Positions 46,152 through 54,897 are shown, numbered from the stretch's first letter. The stretch is DNA of 64,000 nt from Collinsella sp. WCA1-178-WT-3 (M1) (GCF_009696325.1 NZ_VUME01000004.1:62001-126000), one strand, 5' to 3'. The notes: a model not told the origin generated them from the letters alone. Translations and numbers: made by a program.

Positions 46152-47794
46152 TGGCTCGGTTGGACGGGAGCATCATGGTGGACGCGGTGTGCGGCTCGGA
46201 TATACCGGCGATTGAAGTGCGGGGCCTGCGCTTTGCCTACCCCGGGGCCGAAGTGCCGGTGTTCGAGGAGCTCGATTGGCGTGTTCCCCAAGGGACGTTT
46301 GCGTTGCTTGTCGGTGGTACCGGGTCGGGCAAGTCGACATTACTCTCGTTGCTCAAGCCCGAGATTTCGCCGGCGGGCGAATGCTCCGGCGAGTTGCGCA
46401 TGCTGGGTGAAAGCGTTGCCGACATGGACGTTCGCGCGTCCGCGGAGCGCGTGGGCTATGTGTTTCAGGACCCCGAGAACCAGATTGTGTGCGAAACCGT
46501 GTGGCACGAGATGGCGTTTGGCCTGGAAAACTTAGGCATGTCGCGCGACGAGATGCGTCGTCGTGTGGCCGAGACCAGTTATTTCTTTGGGGTGGAGGAT
46601 TGGCTCCACCGCGATACCGATACGCTTTCGGGCGGACGCAAGCAGCTGCTGTCGCTGGCAGCCGTGCTGGCGTTGCGCCCTCGCGTGCTGCTGCTCGACG
46701 AGCCCACGTCCCAACTGGATCCCGTTGCCGAGAAAAATTTTCTGCATGCGCTGTTTCGCGTGAATCGCGAGCTGGGCTGCACGGTTGTTGTGGCAACGCA
46801 CCAGCCGCGCCCGATGCTTGAATACGCGACGTGCGCGTATCGGATTGAGGGCGGGCGCGTATGCGAGGTCGCTGACATCGCCTCCTTGGGGCATCGCGAA
46901 GAGCTGTTTTCTGGCGAGGTGCCAGGGTGGGGTGGCTCACGGCGTGCAAAAAACGGAGTTTTCAGCAGCGCCAGTGGCCGGCCGGGCTATTTGGACCCGC
47001 GCGTGGGCGCTCCGGGCGCAAAAAAAAGACCGAAATCGGACAAATCGGCTGAATTTGAGGCGCAAATCCTGTCGCAAGACGACTCGGGGGCGCCGTCGTG
47101 CGCCGGTGGATGCCGAATACTCCCAAAAATGCACGCTGGGTCGGCTACCACCCTGGCAGGGGGCTGGTTTCGCTACGATCGAGCGTCCGGCTGGGTGCTG
47201 CGCGGGCTCGATGCGTCGTTTTCGGCAGGCGCGGTGCATGCTGTTGTGGGCGGTAACGGCTGCGGTAAGTCGACAATGCTTTCGGTGCTGGCCAAGACGG
47301 TCAAGTTGCAGCGTGGGCATATGGAGCGCGGGGCGGCCTCGGCGGCACTGCTGCCTCAGAATCCCAAGGCGCTGCTGGTTGCCGAGACGGTGCGCGAGGA
47401 GCTGATGGAATGGGCTTCGACCTGCGGATATGACGAGGCTATGGCGCGAGAGCGCGCGACGAGTCTGGGATTGTCCGGCTTGGATGGGCGCCATCCGTAC
47501 GATCTTTCGGGCGGGCAGCGCCAGCTGCTTGCGTTGGCAAAGCTGCTGTTGATCGGCCCCGAGCTGCTATTGCTCGATGAGCCCACCAAGGGTTTGGACC
47601 TGGCCAGCCGTCGCATCATCGCCCGCGCCCTGCGCGACCATGCGGAGGCTGGCGGTACCGTCATCATGGCAACGCACGATCTGGATTTTGCCGAGCAGGT
47701 TGCCGATGACATTGCCATGATGTTCGACGGCGAGATTGCCTGCATGGAGCCGCCCGCCGACTTTTTTGCCGACAATGTGTTTTATAGGGCGTGA
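46151..47794 (+). CDS. ECF transporter, fused double ATPase (A-A)
   Basis: A 547-residue protein with two ABC ATPase domains in one chain, replacing EcfA1 and EcfA2. Domain 1 (about 20-255): GGTGSGKST, FQDPENQIVCETVWHEMAF, LSGGRKQ, LLLDEPTSQLD. Domain 2 (about 330-540): GGNGCGKST, LLPQNPKALLVAETVREE, LSGGQRQ, LLLDEPTKGLDLA. Between them is a ~65-residue linker (about 265-325) rich in Gly, Lys and Ser, encoded by a stretch with AAAAAAAA and repeated CGGGCGC-like sequence, of different composition from both domains. The ATG overlaps the T-component stop. The S component follows five bases after its stop. Confidence 0.92.
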   Translation: MARLDGSIMVDAVCGSDIPAIEVRGLRFAYPGAEVPVFEELDWRVPQGTFALLVGGTGSGKSTLLSLLKPEISPAGECSGELRMLGESVADMDVRASAERVGYVFQDPENQIVCETVWHEMAFGLENLGMSRDEMRRRVAETSYFFGVEDWLHRDTDTLSGGRKQLLSLAAVLALRPRVLLLDEPTSQLDPVAEKNFLHALFRVNRELGCTVVVATHQPRPMLEYATCAYRIEGGRVCEVADIASLGHREELFSGEVPGWGGSRRAKNGVFSSASGRPGYLDPRVGAPGAKKRPKSDKSAEFEAQILSQDDSGAPSCAGGCRILPKMHAGSATTLAGGWFRYDRASGWVLRGLDASFSAGAVHAVVGGNGCGKSTMLSVLAKTVKLQRGHMERGAASAALLPQNPKALLVAETVREELMEWASTCGYDEAMARERATSLGLSGLDGRHPYDLSGGQRQLLALAKLLLIGPELLLLDEPTKGLDLASRRIIARALRDHAEAGGTVIMATHDLDFAEQVADDIAMMFDGEIACMEPPADFFADNVFYRA

Positions 47795-47798
47795 TGGG

Positions 47799-48512
47799 AT
47801 GGCGAATTATCGCGTCTTGCGCCTACTCGCAAAACTGGAGATCCCACTGCTGCTAGCGGTGCCAGCGGTAATGGCCGCGGCGTTGCTAGCAGGCGTTGAG
47901 CAGGCGGCGCTTGCCATGCTTGTCGTGGTGGCGCTGGTGCTCGCGCTGTTCTTTGCGGGTTACGAGGCGTCGCGACCGGGCCTGCGCCAGATTATGCCCA
48001 CGCTGGTTCTGGCGGCGTTGGCCGCGGCGGGGCGTATCTTGTTTGGCCCCATTCCCGACTTTAAACCCGTGAGCGCCATCTCCATTATCGCCGGGGCGAC
48101 GCTCGGTCGTCGTAACGGCTTTATGGTCGGTGCGCTGGCGGCGCTGACCAGCAATTTCTTTTTTGGGCAGGGCATGTGGACACCGTGGCAGATGTATGCC
48201 TGGGGTCTGGTCGGCTATGTTGGCGGCGCGCTGGCGCATGCGGGTGCGTTCGACCGTGCCGATGGAACCGTGCGCATGCCGGCGCTGATGGCGTACGGCT
48301 TTGCGTCGGGCCTGCTCTATGGCGCTGTGATTAACGCCTACGACATCATCGGTTTTGTGCAACCGCTCACGTGGGCGGGCGCCGTGGCGCGTCTTGCCAC
48401 GGCGGTACCGTTCGATATCACACACGGCCTTGCGACCTGCGTGTTCTTGGCCGCTCTCTACAAACCTTGGTGTCGTCGCATTAACCGTGTCGTCGTGAAA
48501 TACGGGCTGTAG
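47799..48512 (+). CDS. ECF transporter, S (substrate-binding) component, specificity unknown
   Basis: A 237-residue integral membrane protein with about six helices. The segment SAISIIAGATLGRRNGFMVG and LTSNFFFGQGMWTPWQMYAWG, and the closing PFDITHGLATCVFLAALYKP, are typical of ECF S components. The operon order T, fused A-A, S makes the assignment firm. The bound vitamin or metal cannot be told; no cobalamin, thiamine or biotin gene is adjacent and no riboswitch was recognised ahead of the operon. ATG 47799 is coupled to the upstream gene. Confidence 0.85.
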   Translation: MANYRVLRLLAKLEIPLLLAVPAVMAAALLAGVEQAALAMLVVVALVLALFFAGYEASRPGLRQIMPTLVLAALAAAGRILFGPIPDFKPVSAISIIAGATLGRRNGFMVGALAALTSNFFFGQGMWTPWQMYAWGLVGYVGGALAHAGAFDRADGTVRMPALMAYGFASGLLYGAVINAYDIIGFVQPLTWAGAVARLATAVPFDITHGLATCVFLAALYKPWCRRINRVVVKYGL

Positions 48513-48551
48513 TGGCGGTTGCGCCGGGGCGAGAATCAATACTGTTGAAGT

Positions 48552-48719
48552 GCCATTTCAAAACTATGCCGGTTTACGGGGCTAGATTGGCACAGGCAGA
48601 CCATACCGGCTTTTCCCGAAAATAGACGAGCCGTCTACCTGCGGTTTTATTTTGCTTGAATTGCGTTTGGTTGGGGGTTTGCGATTCAGCCCCGTAAACC
48701 GGCATAGTTTTGGAATGGC
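48552..48719. repeat. 168-base inverted-repeat element with 32-bp arms
   Basis: Arms 48552-48583 and 48688-48719 are complementary over 32 bp with one mismatch. The interior contains CTACCTGCGGTTTTATTTTGC, which also occurs, nearly unchanged, in the next element, although the arms are different. Confidence 0.8.
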
Positions 48720-48814
48720 CGGCTGATATGACAGGCGTCGTGACCCTCAGAGAGCCAAATCGATCCGCTTTCTTCCGCCCCCAGACGTCCCCAGGGAATC
48801 AGTTGACGGCGCTT

Positions 48815-48974
48815 GCCACGAAACTAGCCCATCTACTACGTTTAGCTTGATACCCTCGACCATGACCGCGTTTTATGAAAAACCGCAGGCTTTCTACCTG
48901 CGGTTTTCTTTTTGCGTTGTTCGCTGTGGTTGAGGGTAGTGGCTTAAACGTAGTAGATGGGCCAGTTTCGTGGC
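48815..48974. repeat. 160-base inverted-repeat element with ~32-bp arms
   Basis: Arms 48815-48846 and 48942-48974 pair with one mismatch and a one-base bulge; further in, TACCCTCGACCA pairs with TGGTTGAGGGTA. The tip AAAACCGCAGG/CCTGCGGTTTT makes a hairpin with a T-rich tail that could terminate transcription. It shares the CTACCTGCGGTTTT interior with the element at 48552. Confidence 0.8.
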
Positions 48975-49046
48975 GGGTGTGCCGCGTGGATTCCCTCGCG
49001 AGGTGAAAATGATCCGTTTTGCTTCGTCCCCGAGGGTCGGCTGGGG

Positions 49047-49865
49047 CTAGAGCTCTAGGGTGAGGGTGACGGGGCAGTGGTCGCTGCCAAAGATGTCGCC
49101 GCGGATGCCGGTGTCGCGCACGTTGCCGGCGATGGCGTCGCTCACCAGGAAGTAATCGATGCGCCAGCCCGCGTTGTTCTTGCGGGCATTAAAGCGGTAG
49201 CTCCACCAGCTGTAGACGCCCTCGACGTCGGGATTTGCCGCGCGCCAGGTATCGGTAAACCCGGCGTCGAGCAGCTCGGTAAACTTACCGCGCTCCTCGT
49301 CCGAAAAGCCTGCGTTGCCGCGGTTGGACTTGGGGTTCTTAAGGTCGATCTCCTCGTGCGCGACGTTAAAGTCGCCGCAGGTCACCACGGGCTTGCCGGT
49401 CTCGCGCTCGAGTCCCGCCAAAAAGCCGCGATAGGCATCGTCCCAGGCCATGCGCACATCGATGCGCGCGAGCTCATTTTGGGCGTTGGGCGTATAGACG
49501 TCCACAAACCAAAACTTGTCGAACTCGAGCGCGCAGACGCGGCCCTCGGTCGCGGCCTGCGCCACGAGCTCGGCTGCCGCGCCCTCGCCGGCGTAAGGCA
49601 GCAGCGCATCGGCACGCAGCACGCGCAGCGGTTCCTGGCGGCTAAAGACCGCAGTGCCCGAATAGCCTTTACGCTCGGCGTAGCTCCAGGTTTGGTGATA
49701 ACCGGGCAGGTCGATATCGGCCTGGCCCTCCTGCAGCTTGGTCTCTTGCAGCGCCAGGATATCGACATTGAGCTCCTGTGCGATCTGGATAAAGCTCGGG
49801 TCCTTTTTGAGCACGGCGCGCAGACCGTTGACGTTCCACGAGGCGAAAGTGTAAGTCTGAGGCAT
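49047..49865 (-). CDS. xth: Exodeoxyribonuclease III
   Basis: AP endonuclease and 3-prime exonuclease of base-excision repair. The 272-residue protein has SWNVNGLRAVLKK, DILALQETKLQEGQ (metal-binding Glu), SYAERKGYSGTAV, DVYTPNAQNELAR, CGDFNVAHEEIDL (Asp and Asn), and the C-terminal GWRIDYFLVSD and GSDHCPV with the catalytic Asp-His. Length fits the ExoA/XthA type. ATG 49865 has GAAAGGA upstream on the minus strand. It is transcribed leftward toward the two palindromic elements and away from the sirtuin gene. Confidence 0.96.
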   Translation of the reverse strand: MPQTYTFASWNVNGLRAVLKKDPSFIQIAQELNVDILALQETKLQEGQADIDLPGYHQTWSYAERKGYSGTAVFSRQEPLRVLRADALLPYAGEGAAAELVAQAATEGRVCALEFDKFWFVDVYTPNAQNELARIDVRMAWDDAYRGFLAGLERETGKPVVTCGDFNVAHEEIDLKNPKSNRGNAGFSDEERGKFTELLDAGFTDTWRAANPDVEGVYSWWSYRFNARKNNAGWRIDYFLVSDAIAGNVRDTGIRGDIFGSDHCPVTLTLEL

Positions 49866-50001
49866 GGTGTCCTTTCGACGGGGTTTGCAGGCTTAAGATT
49901 AGCGCAAAAGGGGCGGTGGTGGGCTCCGCGCGTGCTGACTCAAAGGCCGCATGCTGGGATGTCGCCCGACGCTGCCCGACCAACAAGGACGGAGGACTTA
50001 T

Positions 50002-50754
50002 ATGACGCAGGCGATATCGGATCCCAAGAGGGCCTCCGCCGCACTGGCGGAGCTGTTTGGTACCCACAAGCGTGTGGTCTTCTTCGGCGGCGCCGGTGTT
50101 TCCACGGCGAGTGGCATTCCCGATTTCCGCAGCGTGGACGGCCTATATCACCAACAGTTTGCCTACCCGCCCGAGACCATGCTCTCGCATAGCTTTTACG
50201 AGGCGCATCCGGCCGAGTTCTTCGACTTCTACCGCACCAAGATGATCTCGCTTGGCGCCAAGCCCAACCGCTGCCACACCAAGCTGGCCGAGCTGGAGCG
50301 CATTGGCAAGCTTGATGCCGTGGTGACGCAAAATATCGACGGTCTGCATCAGATGGCGGGCTCTCAGCGCGTGTTCGAGCTGCACGGATCGGTCCATCGC
50401 AACATTTGCCAGTCGTGCGGCGCGGTCTATAGCGCCGAGTGGATTTGCGCCCGCGGGCACGAGGACGCCGCGGGTGTGCCCGTGTGCCCCGCGTGCGGCG
50501 GGCGCATTAAGCCCGATGTGGTGCTCTACGAGGAGCCGCTCGACGAGCATGTGCTGACCGACGCCGTTGCCGCCATTGCCGCGGCCGATGCCCTCATTGT
50601 GGGCGGGACCTCGCTCGTGGTGTATCCGGCGGCGGGTCTTACGCGATACTTTACCGGCGATACGCTGGCCATATGCAATCTTGCTCCCACCGATCAGGAT
50701 GCAAATGCCGACCTGCTGATTTCTTGCGACATCGCTGCCGCGTTTGCGTTCTAG
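50002..50754 (+). CDS. NAD-dependent protein deacylase (sirtuin)
   Basis: Removes acetyl or other acyl groups from lysines using NAD+. The 250-residue protein shows GGAGVSTASGIPDFRS (residues 29-44), TQNIDGLHQMAG (109-120), the catalytic His128 in FELHGSVHRN, and a zinc site of Cys136, Cys139, Cys162 and Cys165. Length and motifs fit the CobB/SirTM-like bacterial class. ATG 50002 has GGAGGA upstream; an open frame to 49951 lacks one. It is divergent from xth and lies about 95 bases before folP-folK in the same direction. Confidence 0.95.
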   Translation: MTQAISDPKRASAALAELFGTHKRVVFFGGAGVSTASGIPDFRSVDGLYHQQFAYPPETMLSHSFYEAHPAEFFDFYRTKMISLGAKPNRCHTKLAELERIGKLDAVVTQNIDGLHQMAGSQRVFELHGSVHRNICQSCGAVYSAEWICARGHEDAAGVPVCPACGGRIKPDVVLYEEPLDEHVLTDAVAAIAAADALIVGGTSLVVYPAAGLTRYFTGDTLAICNLAPTDQDANADLLISCDIAAAFAF

Positions 50755-50848
50755 CCCGCGCGCGCGGATACAATAGAAAGACTAATTGCAAAGCGACCCC
50801 GCCGCCTGCGCCCGAGCGTGGCGGCGCGGGCATTTTAGGAGGATGTTC

Positions 50849-52576
50849 ATGGCGAACGACAGCAAGACATGGCGGTGCGGAAAGTACGAGCTCAGCTTTG
50901 ACCGTCCGCGCATCATGGGCGTCCTCAACGTGACGCCCGATTCGTTTAGCGACGGCGGGGAGCATTTCGACCCGGATGCCGCCATCGAGTACGGCCTGGC
51001 GATGCTCGACGCCGGTGCCGACATCATCGACGTGGGCGGCGAGTCCACGCGCCCCGGTTTTACCCCGGTCAACCCCGACGAGGAGGCTCGCCGCGTGCTG
51101 CCCGTTGTGCGTGCGTTGGCCAAAGAGGGCGCCATCGTCTCGATCGACACACGTCACGTGGCGGTTGCCAAGGCGGCCGTGCGCTGCGGCGCCTCGATCG
51201 TCAACGACGTGACGGGATTCACCGACCCCAAGATGGTCGAGTTTGTCGCGACGAGCACCTGCGGCGTCATCGTGATGCACGCCGGCGAGGTCGCCGCGCC
51301 CGCTCGCACGCATGCAACGGTGCAGCTCGATACCTCTGCCGCGGCGTTTGTTGCCGAGAAGGCGCGCGAGGCGGCTGCCGAGGCCGCGCGCGAGGCCGAG
51401 AAGCCCGCCCGCCGTCGTCGTGGCAAGCTGCTGGGCGAGCCCAAGACGGAGGCCAAACTGCCGGGTGGCGTGGTGCAGCCCTCGCTGCCGTTTGGCGATC
51501 CGGAGCCAGCGCCCGAGCCAACGGGCGAGCAGAAGCAGGAGACGCCGGCCGCCGAGCAGGCTGCCCCTGCCGCCGAGGCCGCCGCGACCCCTGAGCCCGC
51601 GCCGGAGCCCAGCGATCACTTGGCCGCCATGATGCGCCGCAGCGCCCGCCGCGAGGAGGCTTATGTGCCCACCTCGCAGCTCCGCCGCTTTACCCTGCCC
51701 GATTCGGCGCCCATCATGCGCCGCGTCATGGGCTTTCTGTCCGATCAGGCCCGCGCGCTCATCCATGCCGGCGTGTCACGCGACCGTATCTGCATCGATC
51801 CGGGTCCGGGTTTTGGCAAGACGGCCAACGAAGATATTGTCATCCAGCGCGAGACCGCCAAGATGGCGTCGCTGGGCTATCCGCTCATGTGCGCCGTGTC
51901 GCGCAAGCGCTTTGTGGGCGCCGTCTCGGGCGTGACCGAGGCCGCCGAGCGCGATGCCGCCACCTTTGGCGTGTGCCTGGGCGCTATCCAGGCCGGTGCC
52001 AACATCGTGCGCGTGCACGATGTCACCGGCTTTGCGCAGTTCCTGAACGGCTACTGGGCTGTTGCCAAGCCGCAGCCGCGTCGCGCGTTTGTGGCCGCGG
52101 GCTCCAACCTGGGGCATCGTTGCGACAACATCCGCGCCGCGCGCGACATGATCGCCGAGATTCCGCTCACCTGTGTGTCCAACTGCTCGCGCATCTACGA
52201 GAGCGAGCCGGCCTACGAGACGCGCCAGGACGCGTTTGCCAACGCTGTCATCGAGATCAAGACCGAGCTGGCGCCGCTGGTGCTGCTCGACGAGCTTATG
52301 AAGATCGAGGCCGAGCTGGGGCGCGACCGATCCAAGAAGGCCAAGGTCAACGGCCCGCGCACCATCGACCTGGACCTGCTGTGGATGGATGGCGAGACCC
52401 ATGGCGGCAAAAAGCTGCGCCTGCCGCATCCGCTGATTGGCGAGCGCGACTTTGTGCTGGTGCCGCTCGAGGACCTGATGCACGACCCGGCGCGGTTCTT
52501 CCGCTACGACGGCGTCGAGGTCAAGGAGCCCGAGGATCGCGTGGGCCATATCGTGGGCGAATTGGGGCGTATGTAG
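50849..52576 (+). CDS. Fused dihydropteroate synthase - HPPK, with a large low-complexity insert
   Basis: Folate synthesis enzyme of 575 residues. FolP: MGVLNVTPDSFSDGG (23-37), DIIDVGGESTRPG (58-70), SIDTRH, IVNDVTG, IVMH (141-144), then CIDPGPGFGKT (315-325), AVSRKRFVG (349-357) and the closing IVRVHDV. Between IVMH and CIDPGPG lie about 170 residues where about 35 are usual; 165-285 are Ala/Glu/Pro-rich low complexity, a large insert in the catalytic barrel. FolK: FVAAGSNLGHRCDNI from about 415, then GPRTIDLDLLWMDG. HPPK activates the pterin that FolP joins to p-aminobenzoate. TAGGAGG precedes ATG 50849. The next gene begins directly at its stop. Confidence 0.93.
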   Translation: MANDSKTWRCGKYELSFDRPRIMGVLNVTPDSFSDGGEHFDPDAAIEYGLAMLDAGADIIDVGGESTRPGFTPVNPDEEARRVLPVVRALAKEGAIVSIDTRHVAVAKAAVRCGASIVNDVTGFTDPKMVEFVATSTCGVIVMHAGEVAAPARTHATVQLDTSAAAFVAEKAREAAAEAAREAEKPARRRRGKLLGEPKTEAKLPGGVVQPSLPFGDPEPAPEPTGEQKQETPAAEQAAPAAEAAATPEPAPEPSDHLAAMMRRSARREEAYVPTSQLRRFTLPDSAPIMRRVMGFLSDQARALIHAGVSRDRICIDPGPGFGKTANEDIVIQRETAKMASLGYPLMCAVSRKRFVGAVSGVTEAAERDAATFGVCLGAIQAGANIVRVHDVTGFAQFLNGYWAVAKPQPRRAFVAAGSNLGHRCDNIRAARDMIAEIPLTCVSNCSRIYESEPAYETRQDAFANAVIEIKTELAPLVLLDELMKIEAELGRDRSKKAKVNGPRTIDLDLLWMDGETHGGKKLRLPHPLIGERDFVLVPLEDLMHDPARFFRYDGVEVKEPEDRVGHIVGELGRM

Positions 52577-53278
52577 ATGATCGAGATGAATGCTGTTGCC
52601 GCCGGTACCGAGCTCGACGCGGCACGTGACGCGGGCCGCGAGGGCGTGTCCGCGGGCTGGTGCGCCTGGAGTGCCGGCGACACATCGTTGACGTTTTCGC
52701 TGGTCGTGCGCCCGGATGTGAATATGCACGCCTTCCATGGCCTGCCGTTTGTGGCGGCGATGGGCATGATGGACGCGCTCGTGGGCACGGCATCGACGCC
52801 GGGGCTGGGCCTTGCCGGCAAGGTGGGCATTCAGTGGCCGAGCGATATCGTGTACGGCGCGCCCGCGTTTGAGACGTCGTTTGCACGCGTCACCGTCAAC
52901 GGCGGTGCCGGTGCCGCGGGCATGTTCGGTGCCGTGACGGTGGATATTGAGCGTGCGGCGCTGGGCGAACTTGGCGTGGATGTGACCGATGAAGCGCTGG
53001 TCGAAGCGCTGACTACCGCCGTGCTGGCCCGCGTGGACGCCTGGGCGGTTGTCGCCAACACGCCGCAGGGCGCCGCCGGCCCGCTGGCTCCCGTGCTGGG
53101 CGAGTACTTCGACATGGTGCCGCTGCTGGGCCACCAGGTTGCGGCGGTGTCGCCCAACGGCTTGCCGCTTGCGGTCGGTGTGTTTGCGGGCCTGGACATC
53201 TGGGGTCGCGCGACCATCAAGACCGATGCCGGCGAGCAGGAGTTTCCGCCCGAGGCCGTACGGATTCGCGGGCTGTAA
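52577..53278 (+). CDS. BirA-like protein with altered active site
   Basis: A 233-residue protein that resembles biotin-protein ligase without the DNA-binding part. The core IQWPSDIVYG (85-94) stands where active ligases have KWPNDI, so the catalytic lysine is Gln86; the N-terminal GRGRxGR biotin loop is not seen (REGVSAGWCAWSAGDTSLT is in its place). The C-terminal SH3-like part (VGVFAGLDIWGRATIKTDAG, EFPPEAVRIRG) is kept. It may bind a ligand without ligase activity, or act on something else. It starts right after the folP-folK stop codon and is presumably co-transcribed. Confidence 0.65.
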   Translation: MIEMNAVAAGTELDAARDAGREGVSAGWCAWSAGDTSLTFSLVVRPDVNMHAFHGLPFVAAMGMMDALVGTASTPGLGLAGKVGIQWPSDIVYGAPAFETSFARVTVNGGAGAAGMFGAVTVDIERAALGELGVDVTDEALVEALTTAVLARVDAWAVVANTPQGAAGPLAPVLGEYFDMVPLLGHQVAAVSPNGLPLAVGVFAGLDIWGRATIKTDAGEQEFPPEAVRIRGL

Positions 53279-53314
53279 CGCGAGATGCCCGCGCTCAAAG
53301 ACAACGATGACAAC

Positions 53315-53363
53315 AAGACCCTCCCCGGCAGAGTGAGCTGCCTCTGCCGGGGAGGGTCTTTGC
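53315..53363 (+). terminator. Terminator after the folate operon
   Basis: A 19-bp perfect stem, 53315-53333 against 53342-53360 (AAGACCCTCCCCGGCAGAG and complement), with TTT after it. Confidence 0.85.
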
Positions 53364-53387
53364 GCGACTACAGGGTGGCATCGCGGC

Positions 53388-53515
53388 CCTATTCCTCAAA
53401 ACTGAAAATTTTTCGTTTTTGAGGAATAGGATTAAGGCAGCTCGGCCTTTTGCGAGGTATATTCGCTATAGAGCCTATTCCTCAAAACTGAAAAATTTTC
53501 GTTTTTGAGGAATAG
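53388..53515. repeat. Two copies of a CTATTCCTCAAAAC palindrome before the AAA ATPase
   Basis: Copies at 53388-53430 and 53474-53515 each read CTATTCCTCAAAAC, then GAAAA/TTTTC, then GTTTTTGAGGAATAG, a nearly complete 42-base palindrome. The second ends 26 bases before the ATPase ATG. A third copy lies just after the gene at 54750-54791. Confidence 0.88.
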
Positions 53516-53541
53516 CGATAAAAGACTGCGAGGAGGCCCCG

Positions 53542-54738
53542 ATGAAACTCATCAATAGAGCGTCATATATGGACACGTTGACGAGTCTTATTGGCGTGCC
53601 GGATATCAAGGTCATCACGGGCATCCGCCGCAGCGGTAAATCAAAATTGCTCGAGGCCCTCCGCGATTACGTGGAGGCAAATCTGCCTAATTCGAATGTC
53701 ATCCATATCAACTACAACCTCGATGAGTTCGAGAACCTGCTCGAGTATCACGCGTTGCTCGCTTATGTAAAAGATCATCGGGTGCCCGGCAAACAAAACT
53801 TTCTGCTTATCGATGAGGTTCAGATGTGCGAAGGTTTTGAGCGTGCGATCAACAGCCTTCACGCATCCGAGCATTATGACATCTTCATTACCGGATCGAA
53901 TGCCTTTTTGCTGTCGAGCGATCTGTCGACGCTCTTTACGGGGCGCACGTTCGAGATCGAGGTTTTCCCATTCTCGTTTGAGGAGTATCGTCTCTATGGC
54001 GACGAGGGCGAGGTCGACCGTGACTTCGATGAGTACGCGAGAACCGGCGGTATGTCTGGCTCTTACCCTTATCCACTGCAGGAGCAGCGCTATCAATATC
54101 TCTCCAACGTCTTTAAGACGCTCATTGTGAGAGATATCGTGCAGCGGCATAACGTGAGAAACGAATCGGCGCTGCTGCGCATTGCCGATTACATGATGGA
54201 CAACGTTTCCAACATTACGTCGGCACGCAACATTACCGATGCATTAAATGCGGATGGACTAAAGATTACGAACAAGACGGTCGGTGCGTACATGGGGTAC
54301 CTGTGCGATGCGTTTGCCTTCTATAAAGTTCGCCGATACGACATTCGCGGCAAGAAATACCTTAAGAGCGGCGAGAAGTATTACCTGGCGGACCACGCGT
54401 TCAAATACGCGCTGCTCGGTACACGTGATATGGATTGGGGGCGCGTGTACGAGAACATGGTGGCCATCGAGCTGCTGCGCCGCGGATACGAGGTATACGT
54501 CGGCGTACTCTATAAAAAGGAAATTGACTTTGTAGCAATCAAGCGAAGCGAGAAGCTCTACATTCAGGTGAGCGACGACATCAGCTCGGATAAGACATTT
54601 GAACGCGAGATTTCGCCACTGCTGAGCATTGGCGACGCGTATCCCAAGATGATTCTCGCCCGCACGCATCACGAGGCCACGGACCGCGACGGAGTGCAGA
54701 TCGTGGACCTGGCGAGGTGGCTGTGCGGGGAGGCGTAG
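53542..54738 (+). CDS. AAA_14/DUF4143 ATPase with nuclease-like C terminus
   Basis: A 398-residue member of a family very common in gut anaerobes. Walker A GIRRSGKSK (27-35), Walker B FLLIDEVQ (Asp91, Glu92), sensor ITGSNAFLLS. The C-terminal DUF4143 region has helix-turn-helix-like stretches and a PD-(D/E)XK-like core: KKEIDFVAI with Asp329, then LYIQVSDD. Function in the family is unknown; a defence or mobile-DNA role is often suggested but not shown. It uses less GC-rich codons (AAA, ATT, TTT) than its neighbours. A GAGGAGG-like site precedes ATG 53542. Palindromes of one sequence family flank it on both sides. Confidence 0.85.
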   Translation: MKLINRASYMDTLTSLIGVPDIKVITGIRRSGKSKLLEALRDYVEANLPNSNVIHINYNLDEFENLLEYHALLAYVKDHRVPGKQNFLLIDEVQMCEGFERAINSLHASEHYDIFITGSNAFLLSSDLSTLFTGRTFEIEVFPFSFEEYRLYGDEGEVDRDFDEYARTGGMSGSYPYPLQEQRYQYLSNVFKTLIVRDIVQRHNVRNESALLRIADYMMDNVSNITSARNITDALNADGLKITNKTVGAYMGYLCDAFAFYKVRRYDIRGKKYLKSGEKYYLADHAFKYALLGTRDMDWGRVYENMVAIELLRRGYEVYVGVLYKKEIDFVAIKRSEKLYIQVSDDISSDKTFEREISPLLSIGDAYPKMILARTHHEATDRDGVQIVDLARWLCGEA

Positions 54739-54749
54739 CGTGCATCGAG

Positions 54750-54791
54750 CCTATTCCTCAAAACTGAAAAATTTTCGTTTTTGAGGAATAG
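54750..54791. repeat. Third CTATTCCTCAAAAC palindrome, after the AAA ATPase
   Basis: Same 42-base palindrome as at 53474-53515, starting 12 bases after the ATPase stop. With the two upstream copies it brackets the gene in a 1.4-kb unit. Confidence 0.88.
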
Positions 54792-54897
54792 AAAGGCTTT
54801 GAGCCTCTTAGAAAGCCATTGGGCTGCCTTTCCGGTGCGAGATTTGTGTCCGCGCCGTGCGAAATAATAGTTTATGTCCTAACGATGGGAGCAGACT

